Below are positions 52,783-61,908 of a stretch of DNA of 64,000 nucleotides, in pieces. The DNA is taken from assembly GCA_965199975.1 (NCBI GenBank), contig OZ241340.1, forward strand, positions 2,728,001 to 2,792,000, in the 5' to 3' direction. The notes under the pieces are model-generated. The model worked only from the letters and a program-made list of their open reading frames with translations, ran no database searches and was not told the origin of the DNA. The stretch is from JASLDZ01 sp965199975. GTDB lineage: Bacteria; Pseudomonadota; Alphaproteobacteria; Caulobacterales; Caulobacteraceae. The stretch's first letter is position 1. Each line of letters starts with the position of its first letter. The position numbers and the translations under genes are program-made.

Positions 52783-52931
52783 AGACAGCTCCGCGCCTGA
52801 AGGCCGAGCTCGCCGAGCCCCGCCGCGTCCTGCGCCCCAAGGCCGAAGCCAGCGGCGATCGCAAGGTGAACGCGGAGAGGCGGCGCTGGCTCCTAGCGGA
52901 TCCGCGGATCCTCGCCGCGCCGGCGCGAGCC

Positions 52932-53789
52932 TCAGCCGCCAGTGGGCGGAGCCTCGAAATCCGATGCCGAGTGGCGTTCGCGCAACTGCTCGGCAGGGTC
53001 GCCGAAGCTGCGGTTGACGCGCCGGCCGCGCTTCACCGCCGGGCGTGCGGCGATCATCTCGGCCCAGCGGCGCACGTGCGGGTATTCGTGCACCGAGAGG
53101 AACTCGGCCGCTTGGTAGACCTGATTCATCAGCACCTGCCCGTACCAGGGCCAGGCGGCCATGTCGGCGAGGGTGTAGGCTTCGCCCGCCAGGAAGGCGT
53201 TGTCGGCCAGGCGGCGGTTCAGCACGTCGAACTGGCGCTTGGCCTCCATCGCGTAGCGGTCGATGGCGTATTCGATCTTGATCGGCGCATAGGCGTAGAA
53301 ATGCCCAAAGCCGCCGCCCAGAAAGGGAGCCGAGCCGTGCGTCCAGAACAGCCACGAGAGGCACTCGGCCCTCGCCTCGCCGTCTTTCGGCAGGAAGGCG
53401 TCGAAAGCCTCCGCCAAGTGCAGCATGATGGCGCCCGTCTCGAAGACGCGCACCGGTTGGGAGCCACGGCGGTCGATCAGCGCGGGAATCTTGGAGTTGG
53501 GGTTCGCCTCCACGAAACCCGAGCCGAACTGTTCGCCATCGCCGATCTTCACCAGCCACGCATCGTATTCCGCGCCTGTGTAGCCGGCGGCCAGAAGCTC
53601 CTCGAACAGGATTGAGACCTTCACCCCGTTGGGAGTGGCCAGCGAGTAGAGCTGGAACGGATGCTCGCCCACGGGCAGCGCCTTGTCGTGGATGGCGCCG
53701 GCGGTCGGGCGATTGATGTTGGCGAACTGGCCGCCATTGCCGGAAGTCCAGGTCCAGACCTTGGGCAGGACGTAGTCGGTTTCGGACAT
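52932..53789 (-). CDS. yghU: YghU-type glutathione transferase / disulfide reductase
   Basis: A 285-residue nu-class GST-like enzyme that uses bound glutathione to reduce disulfides. It matches E. coli YghU throughout: VWTWTSGNGGQFANINRPTAG, LPVGEHPFQLYSLATPNGVK, EFGSGFVEANPNSKIPALID-like segment, FLGGGFGHFYAYAPIKIEYA and the tail RHSASDFEAP. The whole family-specific N-terminal extension is present. It lies 149 bp upstream of paoA on the same strand but probably has its own promoter. Confidence 0.94.
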   Translation of the reverse strand: MSETDYVLPKVWTWTSGNGGQFANINRPTAGAIHDKALPVGEHPFQLYSLATPNGVKVSILFEELLAAGYTGAEYDAWLVKIGDGEQFGSGFVEANPNSKIPALIDRRGSQPVRVFETGAIMLHLAEAFDAFLPKDGEARAECLSWLFWTHGSAPFLGGGFGHFYAYAPIKIEYAIDRYAMEAKRQFDVLNRRLADNAFLAGEAYTLADMAAWPWYGQVLMNQVYQAAEFLSVHEYPHVRRWAEMIAARPAVKRGRRVNRSFGDPAEQLRERHSASDFEAPPTGG

Positions 53790-53907
53790 CAGCGGCTCCT
53801 GCAGGACGCCCGGACTTAAGGACGTCGCGCGGTCGGCGCAGCCCCGCCAGTGGACCTCGCGCGCGCTTTCCGCCAGCGTGCCGCGCCTTCAGCCGCCCCG
53901 GACCCCC

Positions 53908-56181
53908 ATGACGCGCTCCCTCGCCGCCGCCCTCCTGCTCTCGGTCGCAGCCTTTGCGCCCGCCGCCCGCGCCGAGTCGCTCACTCCCGAGCGCGCCTTC
54001 GCCGCGCCAGAACTGGCGGGCCCAACAGCGCGCGGCGTGGCCTTCTCGCCCGACGGCAAGCTCGTGACCTTCCTGCGCGCCAAGCCGGACGACCAGACCA
54101 CGCTGGACCTGTGGGCCGTTCCCACCGCCGGCGGCGAACCGCGCCGCCTCGTCGACGCCCGCGCATTTGAAGCCAAGAACGCCGTGCTCTCGGAAGCCGA
54201 AAAGAGTCGACGCGAGCGCCAGCGCATCTCCGAGCAGGGCGTGGTCGACTATCGCTGGGACGAGCAGGGCAAGGCGATCCTCGTGCCTCTCAACGGCGAC
54301 CTCTACCTGGCCGACCCGGCCACCGGCGGCGTGCGGCGCCTCACCAAGACGCCCGGCGACGAGACCGACAGCCGCGTCTCGCCCAAGGGCGGCTACGTCT
54401 CCTTCGTGCGCGACAACACCGTCTACGTGCTGCCGCTGGCGACGGGGGCGAGCGAGCGCGCCTTCAGCCCGAAGGGCGAGGGCGTGATCTCCTACGGGGC
54501 GGCAGAGTTCGTCGCCCAGGAGGAGCTCGATCGCTACACCGGCTACTGGTGGGCGCCGGACGACACGCGCATCGCCTATACCCGCGTGGACGAAGGCCCC
54601 GTCGACATCGTGCCCCGCGCTGACATCGGCGTGGAGGGGACCACGGTGGTGCAGCAGCGCTACCCGCGCGCGGGGCGGCCCAACGCCATCGTGCAACTCT
54701 ACGTACGCGCGCTGACGCCGGGCGCCGCGCCCGTGCGCGTCGACCTGGGCGCGAACACCGACGTCTATCTCGCCCGCGTGGACTGGTCGAAGGACGGCCG
54801 CACCCTCTACGTGCAGCGCCTGGCGCGCGACCAGCAGACGCTCGACCTCCTGATGGTCGACCCGGCGACGGGCGCGTCGAAGGTGATCGTGCACGAGGCG
54901 CAGACGCCGTGGATCGACCTCAACGACAACTTCACCGCCCTGAAGGACGGCGCCTTCGTGTGGGGCTCGGAGCGCACGGGCTTCAACCACCTCTACCTCT
55001 ACTCGCGCGAGGGGCGGCTGATCCATGCCATCACCCACGGCGACTGGCCGGTGACCGGCGCCTCCACCGGCGCGGGCGCCCACGCCCCGGGGGTGGCTGC
55101 GGTCGACGAGGCCCACGGCCTCCTCTACTTCACCGCGTCCAAGGACAGCCCCACCGAGCGCCAGCTCTACGAGGTGAGCTACAAGGCGCCGGGCGAGCCG
55201 CGGGCGGTGACTCACGGGCATGGCTGGTGGTCGACGGCGGTCAGCCAGGACGCCACGCGCTTCGTGGGCACCTATTCCGACCCCGACACCCCACCGCAGA
55301 CCGCGCTCTACGCCATCGGCGGCCAGCGCCTGCGCTGGATAGAGGAGAACCGGCTGGCGCCCGGCCACCCCTTCTACCCCTACCTCGACCACAAACCCTC
55401 GACCGCGTTTGGGACCCTGCCCGCCGCGGACGGCACGCCCCTCCACTGGTACATGAAGAAGCCCGCAGGTTTCGACCGGGCCAGGCGCTACCCCGTGGTG
55501 GTCAAGGTCTACGGCGGGCCGGACGTGCAGCAGGTGACGCGCGCCTGGGGAAGCGCCACCGACCAGCTGCTCACCGAAGCGGGCTACGTGGTGTTCCAGC
55601 TCGACAACCGCGGCTCGTCCAACCGCGGCGTCAAGTTCGAGGCGCCCATCGCCGGCCACCTCGGCGATGTGGAGGTTCAGGACCAGCTGACGGGCGTGGC
55701 CTGGCTCAAGCGCCAGCCCTTCGTCGACCCGGCGCACATCGGCGTCACCGGCTGGAGCTACGGCGGATTCATGACGCTGCGCCTCATCACCACCCCCGGC
55801 ACGCCCTTCAAGGCGGGCGCGGCGGGCGGCCCGCCCAGCGACTGGCGCCTCTACGACACCGCCTACACCGAGCGCTTCATGGGCAAGCCGCAGGATCGCG
55901 AGGCCGCCTACAACGCCGCGGCGGTGACGCCGCGGCTGAAAGACCTCAACGCGCGCCTCCTCCTCCTGCACGGCATGGCCGACGACAACGTGGTGTTCGA
56001 GAACTCGACCCGCGTGATGGCCAAGCTGCAGGAGCTGGGCGCGCCCTTCGACCTCATGCTCTACCCCGGCCAGCGCCACGGCATCCACGGCCCCAAGCGC
56101 CAGCTGCAGCTGTGGCGCACCTATCTGGCCTTCTTCAGCCGCATGCTGGGCGGCTCGACGCTGGAGCCGCCACCGTCTTGA
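53908..56181 (+). CDS. Exported S9 (DPP IV-type) prolyl oligopeptidase
   Basis: A 757-residue serine peptidase. A signal peptide (LAAALLLSVAAFAPAARA) leads into an N-terminal beta-propeller (to about 500), then the alpha/beta-hydrolase domain. The triad is complete: Ser617 in GWSYGG, Asp692 in HGMADDNV and His724 in GQRHGIHG. The double-Glu substrate anchor of DPP IV appears as EFVAQEELDRYTGYWW. It therefore probably removes N-terminal X-Pro dipeptides in the periplasm. ATG 53908 is chosen over a GTG ten codons upstream; neither has a strong ribosome-binding site. Confidence 0.93.
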   Translation: MTRSLAAALLLSVAAFAPAARAESLTPERAFAAPELAGPTARGVAFSPDGKLVTFLRAKPDDQTTLDLWAVPTAGGEPRRLVDARAFEAKNAVLSEAEKSRRERQRISEQGVVDYRWDEQGKAILVPLNGDLYLADPATGGVRRLTKTPGDETDSRVSPKGGYVSFVRDNTVYVLPLATGASERAFSPKGEGVISYGAAEFVAQEELDRYTGYWWAPDDTRIAYTRVDEGPVDIVPRADIGVEGTTVVQQRYPRAGRPNAIVQLYVRALTPGAAPVRVDLGANTDVYLARVDWSKDGRTLYVQRLARDQQTLDLLMVDPATGASKVIVHEAQTPWIDLNDNFTALKDGAFVWGSERTGFNHLYLYSREGRLIHAITHGDWPVTGASTGAGAHAPGVAAVDEAHGLLYFTASKDSPTERQLYEVSYKAPGEPRAVTHGHGWWSTAVSQDATRFVGTYSDPDTPPQTALYAIGGQRLRWIEENRLAPGHPFYPYLDHKPSTAFGTLPAADGTPLHWYMKKPAGFDRARRYPVVVKVYGGPDVQQVTRAWGSATDQLLTEAGYVVFQLDNRGSSNRGVKFEAPIAGHLGDVEVQDQLTGVAWLKRQPFVDPAHIGVTGWSYGGFMTLRLITTPGTPFKAGAAGGPPSDWRLYDTAYTERFMGKPQDREAAYNAAAVTPRLKDLNARLLLLHGMADDNVVFENSTRVMAKLQELGAPFDLMLYPGQRHGIHGPKRQLQLWRTYLAFFSRMLGGSTLEPPPS

Positions 56182-56252
56182 CGGTAACGTCAGTTGCGGT
56201 GTGGCAAATTCGTCTTAATCGCCGTGTTTGCGGTGGGAAAGCGCCACAAGCG

Positions 56253-56281
56253 TTGACGCCGCCACGCTTCTGGCGTTGTTA
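56253..56281 (+). promoter_or_regulatory. Promoter of the 56.3-kb small RNA candidate
   Basis: TTGACG (56253-56258), a 17-base spacer and TTGTTA (56276-56281), in a region with no following ORF. Spacing is ideal; the -10 is moderate. Confidence 0.4.
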
Positions 56282-56287
56282 CGCCCC

Positions 56288-56400
56288 GTGAGGACAACGG
56301 GCGCTGAGACGTCCGAGCCTCTGGCGTTTCGGGGAGGAAACGCCCTCAAGATCGTCGAGATCGCCAAGCCCGTCGCGCTTCATCCCCGCGGCGGGCTTTG
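56288..56400 (+). ncRNA. Candidate small RNA with its own promoter and terminator
   Basis: About 113 bases between the promoter-like TTGACG-N17-TTGTTA and a terminator: a 12-bp stem with one G-U pair (AAGCCCGTCGCG 56366-56377 with CGCGGCGGGCTT 56387-56398) followed by TTT. A second stem, GGCGTTT with AAACGCC (about 56319-56343), sits in the middle, and its loop is the purine-rich CGGGGAGG. No ORF of note lies inside. It could instead be the long 3' tail of the S9 peptidase gene, whose stop is 107 bp before the putative start. Confidence 0.45.
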
Positions 56401-56777
56401 TGCATCTACGGTCGCGTGAAAATTGACGGGGACGCCAGATTTCGCTTGCGGTGGGGAGCCGCTCCCTTTGGTGCGCTGACATGGCGCGCTGGCGTGATCA
56501 CTGTCTAGGCTGACCGGATCAGGTGGGGGCGCGCCGGTCCTTCGTACCGCCTCCCTCGGCCTTGTGCCGAGAACCCGAGCAGGCGAGCGTACCACCCCGG
56601 AAAGCCACCAGCCCGAACCTTCGGCACGGGGCCGGATGAGGCGGAGATAGAGCGTAGCTCGCGCGTCCAACTGCTTTGGTCACGCGCCCTGCACCTTCGC
56701 GCGAGCGAACCTACCCTGCGCGCATGAAAAGCCGCCGCGGGCGCCGCGACGGCCTCATCGTCGCCTGGAGCCGCGCG
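56401..56777. other. Long 3'-3' intergenic stretch without a protein gene
   Basis: Between the small RNA candidate and the rplT stop I find no convincing ORF. Apart from the rod above there is a short hairpin, GGGAG-CCG-CTCCC followed by TTT, near 56455-56470. The gap between the two flanking convergent genes (596 bp in total) is the longest non-coding stretch outside the rrn operon and its upstream region, which makes RNA genes likely. Confidence 0.4.
56544..56592. ncRNA. Structured intergenic element, orientation unknown
   Basis: Three stacked helices form a rod: GTAC 56544-56547 with 56589-56592, CGCCT 56548-56552 with AGGCG 56581-56585, and CTCGGC 56555-56560 with GCCGAG 56566-56571. Flanking bases (to about 56520 and 56640) hold further GC-rich dyads. 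The rod-with-bubble look recalls 6S-like RNAs, but I cannot match it to any known family. Confidence 0.3.
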
Positions 56778-57134
56778 TCACGCCAGGGCGGCGCGCACCT
56801 GCTCGGCGACGGCCTTAAAGGCGGCCGGGTCGGCGCCGGCGATGTCGGCCAACACCTTGCGATCCATGCCGACGCCGGAAAGATCCAGGCCGTGCATGAA
56901 TTGGCTGTAGGTGAAGCCTTCGAGCCGGGCGGCGGCGTTGATGCGCTGGATCCACAGAGCGCGGAACTGGCGCTTGCGCACCTTGCGGTCGCGGTAGGCG
57001 TACTGGCCCGCCTTGTCGACGGCGGCCTTGGCCGTGCGAATGGTGTTCTTGCGACGGCCGTAGAAGCCCTTCGCCTGTTCGAGAACCTTCTTGTGCCGGG
57101 CGTGGGCGGTCACGCCCCTCTTTACGCGAGCCAT
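56778..57134 (-). CDS. rplT: 50S ribosomal protein L20
   Basis: A 118-residue bL20. The sequence is canonical: MARVKRGVTAHARHKKVLEQ, AKGFYGRRKNTIRTAKAAV and RDRKVRKRQFRALWIQRINA. It assembles early on 23S rRNA and in many bacteria represses its own operon. Last gene of infC-rpmI-rplT. Confidence 0.98.
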   Translation of the reverse strand: MARVKRGVTAHARHKKVLEQAKGFYGRRKNTIRTAKAAVDKAGQYAYRDRKVRKRQFRALWIQRINAAARLEGFTYSQFMHGLDLSGVGMDRKVLADIAGADPAAFKAVAEQVRAALA

Positions 57135-57184
57135 GTCATCTCACCTTGAGTTTTGGAATGATGTTGCGATCACGAAGCGGAAGA

Positions 57185-57388
57185 TCAGCGGAGCCCGTAG
57201 GGGGCGTGCAGCTTGATGATCCTCGCATCGGCCTCGGTCATCACCTTGGTGCCGCGGTTCTGGCGGATATACTTGGCGTTGTGGCTGATCAGGCGGTGGC
57301 GCTTGCCGGCGACGCCGGCCTTCACCTTGCCAGACGCCGTGATCTTGAAGCGCTTTTTGACGCCCGACTTGGTCTTCAATTTGGGCAT
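57185..57388 (-). CDS. rpmI: 50S ribosomal protein L35
   Basis: A 67-residue bL35, MPKLKTKSGVKKRFKITASG through SHNAKYIRQNRGTKVM, with normal length. The ATG at 57388 is fixed by family length; a longer frame upstream is not conserved. It is 50 bp ahead of rplT and 150 bp after infC. Confidence 0.98.
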   Translation of the reverse strand: MPKLKTKSGVKKRFKITASGKVKAGVAGKRHRLISHNAKYIRQNRGTKVMTEADARIIKLHAPYGLR

Positions 57389-57538
57389 TTTGCTCGCGGA
57401 GGCCCTTGCGGGCGACCGTCCTCTATGGACAGCATGATGGGCCGCCATGGCATGCCGTTGGCCAGGCGGTCCCTTGGAAGGGCGGAGCGTGTAGCGGAGA
57501 CGGGCCACGGAGGCAACCTCCGCAGCCCGCGGATGCCC

Positions 57539-58072
57539 TCAGCGCGGGGCCAGGATCATGATCATTTGCTTGCCTTCCATGCGCGGCTCGTATTCGACCT
57601 TGGCCACTTCATCGAAGTCGGCCTTGACCTTCTGCAGCAGCTTCATGCCGAGCTCAGGGTGAGCCAACTCGCGCCCGCGAAAGCGCAGGGTGACTTTCAC
57701 CTTGTCGCCCTCCTCGAAGAAGCCGTGCATGGCGCGGACCTTCACATCGTAGTCATGAGTGTCGATCTGCGGGCGCAGCTTTATCTCCTTGACTTCGACG
57801 ACCTTCTGCTTTTTGCGCGCCTCATTTTTACGCTTCTGTTCCTGGAACTTGAACTTGCCGTAGTCGAGGATCTTGCACACGGGGGGATCGGCCGTGGGTA
57901 CGATCTCGACCAGGTCCAGCCCCGCTTCCTGCGCCGCCTCCATCGCCGATATAGTGGGCATGATCCCCTGCTTCTCTCCGTTCTGATCGATCAGAAGGAC
58001 GCGGGGGACGCGGATGTCTTCGTTCATACGCGGCCCGTCCTTGACGGGTGGCGCTTGCATGGGGCGGCGAAT
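57539..58072 (-). CDS. infC: Translation initiation factor IF-3, AUU start
   Basis: A 177-residue IF-3, which keeps ribosomal subunits apart and checks start codons. The N-domain (RVPRVLLIDQNGEKQGIMPT) and C-domain (HDYDVKVRAMHGFFEEGDKV, KVTLRFRGRELAHPELGMKL) are intact. The first ATG in frame (58060) has no ribosome-binding site, but four codons further upstream an ATT at 58072-58070 lies nine bases after AGGAG (58086-58082) and gives the N-terminus MRRPMQAPPVKDGPR, which I recall as common in alphaproteobacterial IF-3. An AUU start is known for E. coli infC, where IF-3 rejects it and so represses itself; the same control is expected here. Confidence 0.9.
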   Translation of the reverse strand: MRRPMQAPPVKDGPRMNEDIRVPRVLLIDQNGEKQGIMPTISAMEAAQEAGLDLVEIVPTADPPVCKILDYGKFKFQEQKRKNEARKKQKVVEVKEIKLRPQIDTHDYDVKVRAMHGFFEEGDKVKVTLRFRGRELAHPELGMKLLQKVKADFDEVAKVEYEPRMEGKQMIMILAPR

Positions 58073-58220
58073 AGGCTGGCTCTCCTAGAGCTGTTGAGAC
58101 GATACGGGCGGCAACGCACGGGGGCGCGACAAGGCGCCCGCCAAGCTCGAAATATGTGCGGCGCGACGGCGCGGCACAAGGCGGCGAGGCGCGACCCGTC
58201 GCCTCGGATCGCCGCGAAGC

Positions 58221-58541
58221 TTATGCGGGCGAGGTCTGCGAGGCTTCGAGCAGGTCGGCGAGCCAGCGGCGGGCGGCGGTGAAGTCGTCCCACGGCACGG
58301 CGGCTTGAGGGAACTGCACACCGACCACGACGCCGATCACCGCGTTCAGCCGCTCCAGCCGGTCGCGGTCCTGAGCTTGCAGCGGGGCCTGGCGATGGCG
58401 TGCGATCAAGGCGTCGCGCCAGGCGCACAGGGCCTTGGTCACCTCGGTCAGCCGGTGGTCGTCCTTCTCCGGGCGCTTTGAGAGCACCTCGTCCATGCTT
58501 TCCAGGGCGTCGCGGCCGAGCGCGGCCTCGGGGGCGTTCAT
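58221..58541 (-). CDS. Hypothetical 106-residue protein downstream of fdhA
   Basis: A soluble, mostly helical protein starting with ATG 58541, overlapping the fdhA stop (ATGA), so translation is coupled. Visible segments: DHRLTEVTKALCAWRDALIA and VQFPQAAVPWDDFTAARRWL. It has one Cys and no metal motif. I do not recognise a family; similar short ORFs of unknown function can follow formate dehydrogenase genes, and a maturation or chaperone role would fit but is inference. Confidence 0.7.
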   Translation of the reverse strand: MNAPEAALGRDALESMDEVLSKRPEKDDHRLTEVTKALCAWRDALIARHRQAPLQAQDRDRLERLNAVIGVVVGVQFPQAAVPWDDFTAARRWLADLLEASQTSPA

Positions 58542-61500
58542 TCGACGGCCGCCGCGGCCTGCGGCGCGTGCACCACGCTCGACGCATCGCCGAGCCGGCC
58601 GGCGCGCAGGTTCACCGTCACCGCCTTGGTGGTGTGGATCGAGGTGTTGGCGTCGCCGTAGATGGCCAGCAGCACGTTGGCCGGCTGGCCGCGGGCGTAG
58701 CCCTTGGGTCCGAACGTCCAGGGCATGCCTATCTGGTGCACGGTGCGCCCGTCGATGACGAAGGGGCGCATGCGTTGGGTCACCAGCGCCTTCACCTCGA
58801 TCTCGCCTCGCAGGGAGGAGATCACCGTCCATCCGGTGTTCTCGATGCCGAGCTCCTCGGCGAGTTCCGGCGAAACCTCCACAAAGGCCTCGGGCTGCAG
58901 CTCGGCGGTGTGGGGCATGATGCGGGTGGGGATGCCGCCGCAGTGCAGCTCCGTCAGCCGGTAGGTGGTGAAGACATAAGGGAAGCGCGGGTCGGCGACC
59001 TCGTGAGTCTCGTTACCCGGCCGACCCCAGCGCAGCACCGTGGGGTTGGCCTGCTGGCCGGGGTAGAGCGGATTGCGGACTGGGCTTTCCAGCGGCTCGT
59101 AGTGGGTCGGCAGCGGCCCGTCCTTCAGCCCGGTGGTGGCGAAGATCTGGCACTTGCCGTCCGCCTCCATGATGAAGGGCAGGTCGCCCCCGATGGCGTC
59201 CATGCCGCGCGGGTGTTTCGACCAGTCCGGCCGGTAGTCGGGACGCTTGTCGAGCGGATAGTCGGGCACGTCGTGACCCGTCCACTTGGACTGCGCCTCG
59301 TCCCACCACACCATCTTCTTGCGCTCGGACCAGGGCCTGCCCGCCCCGTCGGCCGAGGCGCGGTTATAGAGCGTGCGCCGGTTGGCGGGCCAGGCGAAGG
59401 CCCAGCCCTGGTGGCTCGTATCCTCGCCCACCGCGTCGGGCCGCTTGGCGCGGGCGACGTTCTGGCCCTCCGCCGGATAGACGCCGGTGTAGATCCAGCA
59501 GCCCGCGGCGGTGGAGCCGTCCTCCTTCAAATCCGCGAACTTGGCGACCTGCTTGCGGTCCGCCGTGGTCCAGCCATTGATCTCCTTGAGCACCGCCTCG
59601 GCTTCGGGCTCGCCGCGATCGTCGCCGGGCTTCTCGGGGTAGTCCCAGGTCAGTTGCTGGATCGCCGCGTCGCGCACGTCGGTCGAGCCCGCGTATAGCT
59701 GCTTCAGCCGCTTGCCCATGTGGTGCACGAACCAGAGGTCGCTGCGGCTGTCGCCCGCGGCCTCGGCCACCGCGTCGTGCCACTGCACGAGGCGGCTCGT
59801 ATTGGTGACCGTGCCCTCCTTTTCGCCGGGCATGGCGGCGGGGAAGAAGAACACCTCGGTGGCGATGTCCTCGGGCTTGACCTCGCCCGACTTCACGCGT
59901 CGGCCGTCGCGCCAGAAGTCGCCGGTCTCGGTCATGGCGAAGTCGCGCACCACGAGAAACTCGAGCTTGGCGAACCCCTTCTCGATGAGGTTGACGTTGA
60001 CCGCGCCCACCATCGGGTTCTGGCCGAAGACGAACTGGCCCTTGATCAGCCCGTTGGCCAGCGACAGCGTCATCGGCTCATAGCTGGAGTCGCCCAGAAG
60101 CTTGGGCAGGTTGGCGTAGGCGAAGCCGTTGTCCCCGGTGGCGGCGTCGCCGTACCAGGCCTTGAGCAGGCTCACGACGTACTTGGGCGTGTTGGCGAGC
60201 CAGCCGGTGGCCGGCGTTTCGTGCTGGAGGTAGCTGGCGAGGTCCTTGTGCGCCGCGTCGGCCCTGGGCTGCGGCAGATAGCCGGGCAGGATGTGATAGA
60301 GCGTCGGGATGTCGGTCGATCCCTGGATCGACACGTGGCCGCGAAGCGCCAGCACACCGCCGCCGGGCCGGCCGATGTTGCCCATCAGCCCCTGCAGCAT
60401 CGCCGCCGCACGGATGATCTGCACGCCCACCGTCTGGTGGGTCCAGCCGACGGCGTAGCAGATGGCGGTGGTGCGCTCGCGCCCGGAGTTCTCGGCCAGG
60501 GTGCGCGCGATCTTCTCGAAAGTGGCCTGGGGAACGCCGCACACGCGCTCGACCATCTCGGGCGTGTAGCGGGCGTAGTGGCGCTTCATGATCTGGTAGA
60601 CGCAGTTGGGGTGCTGGAGCGTCCTGTCCTCCGAGGGGGGACCGTCGGTCATGCTCTCGAAGGGCGCGCCTTCGGGCGGGTCCTTCATCGGCGGCTCGCG
60701 CGTGCCCGCCGCCGCCGACTGGACTTTGCCTTCAGGCTGCCAAGTGCCTTCGGTGTAGCTCTTGGTGTCCTTGTTGAAGCCTGAGAACACCCCATCCAGC
60801 GTCTCGGGGTCTTCGTAGCCCTTCTCGATGATCGTCGAGATGTTGGTGAACTCGAGCGCGAATTCTTTGAACCAGAGGTCGTGCACCAGCATGTAGCGAA
60901 TCAGGCCGCCCAGAAAGGCGATGTCCGAGCCCGAACGCATATGCGCGTGGATGTCGGCCAGGGCCGAAGTGCGGGTGAAGCGCGGATCGATGTGGATGAC
61001 CTTGCCGCCGCGGCGCTGCGCCTCCACCACGAAGCGGAAGGCGATCGGATGGTTCTCCGCCATGTTGGAGCCCATCACGAGCACGCAGTCGGCGTTCTCC
61101 ACGTCCCAAACGGCCATGGTGGCTGCGCCGCGCCCGAAGGTGGTCCCCAAACTGGGGACCGATGAGGAGTGTCAAATACGGGCCTGGTTCTCAATGGACA
61201 CGAGCCCGAGACCACCTCCGAACAGCTTCTTGATGAGGTAGTTCTCTTCGTTGTCCATCGTGGCGCCGCCCAGCGTGGCCAGTCCCAGCGTCTGGTTGAC
61301 CACCCGCCCGTCCGGCAGCTTGTGCACGAAGGTCTCGTCGCGGACCTGCTTGGTCAATTGCGTCACCCGCTCCATCGCCCAGTCGAGGGGCTTGCGCACC
61401 CACTCGGTGGCGTACGGCGCACGGTAGAGCACGTGGTTTTCGCGCTTGGGCGAGAGCAGCATGCCGAGCGTGCCCGCCCCCTTGGGGCAGAGCGTGCCCT

Positions 61501-61765
61501 GGTTGATCGGCGAGCGCGGGTCGCCCTCGATGTGAATGGGCTTCTTATCCTTGACGTAGATCAGCTGGCCGCAGCCCACCGCGCAGTAGGGGCAGACGCT
61601 GGAGCCGACCGCATCGGCCTCCTCCAGCCGCGGCCGCCACGTCTGCGAGAGCGTGCTCTTGGCCGCCGCCTTCAGGGGATCGCCGCCGGCGAACTGTCGC
61701 GGCAGCGTCCAATCCCGCAGGAAGCGGGACGCCCGGTTCATCAGGCCCTCGCGCAGCTTGGCCAT
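58538..61765 (-). CDS. fdhA: Formate dehydrogenase catalytic subunit, selenocysteine-containing
   Basis: One gene of about 1075 residues read through an in-frame UGA at 61174-61172, which encodes selenocysteine (residue 198). Immediately before the UGA the protein reads SIENQARI and immediately after HSSSVPSLGTTFGRG, exactly as at the Sec site of FdnG-type enzymes. The 4Fe-4S site (VCPYCAVGCGQL and GTLCPKGA), the bis-MGD core and the C-terminal MPT-binding domain follow. A SECIS hairpin lies 11 bases after the UGA. ATG 61765 is chosen because GGGAG is about ten bases upstream. No Tat signal is present, suggesting a cytoplasmic enzyme. A simple ORF caller would split it in two. Confidence 0.93.
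61142..61174 (-). promoter_or_regulatory. Selenocysteine UGA codon and bacterial SECIS hairpin of fdhA
   Basis: After the UGA (61174-61172) and 11 bases comes a perfect 7-bp stem, GGTCCCC (61160-61154) with GGGGACC (61148-61142), and loop AGTTT. The 11-base gap between UGA and stem equals that recalled for E. coli fdhF. Such a stem-loop recruits SelB carrying Sec-tRNA. Confidence 0.88.
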
Positions 61766-61790
61766 GCCGTGCACACTCCCTACCGTCGGT

Positions 61791-61828
61791 CACGCGACCG
61801 AAATCGCCAGGGCGGCCTCGGTCGCGTG
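61791..61828. promoter_or_regulatory. Inverted repeat in the divergent formate dehydrogenase promoter region
   Basis: An 11-bp perfect inverted repeat (CACGCGACCGA 61791-61801 with TCGGTCGCGTG 61818-61828) separated by 16 bases, in the 143-bp gap between fdhA and the divergent small gene. Size and place suit an operator for a regulator controlling both units; it is also 25 bases upstream of the fdhA start, so it could fold in that mRNA. Confidence 0.5.
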
Positions 61829-61876
61829 GGAACAGGCTAGCGCGCGGCCACGTCCCGGGGCAACCTCCGTTGAGCG

Positions 61877-61894
61877 GCGTCTTGAGAAAGACGC
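61877..61894 (+). promoter_or_regulatory. Hairpin directly before the ribosome-binding site of the 74-residue gene
   Basis: A perfect 7-bp stem, GCGTCTT with AAGACGC, loop GAGA, ends one base before the GGGAG that serves ATG 61909. It may stabilise the mRNA 5' end or affect initiation. Confidence 0.35.
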
Positions 61895-61908
61895 GGGAGA
61901 TCGCACCC

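Noticed and set aside
52783..56088. A very long minus-strand frame extending the PaoA gene through the S9 peptidase gene
   Set aside because: Only the last 169 codons encode a recognisable protein; the rest is antisense to the peptidase and overlaps yghU in another frame.
56500..56530. TPP-riboswitch-like string (CACCTGATCCGG on the minus strand)
   Set aside because: The companion CTGAGA motif and P3 arm are missing and no thiamine gene follows.
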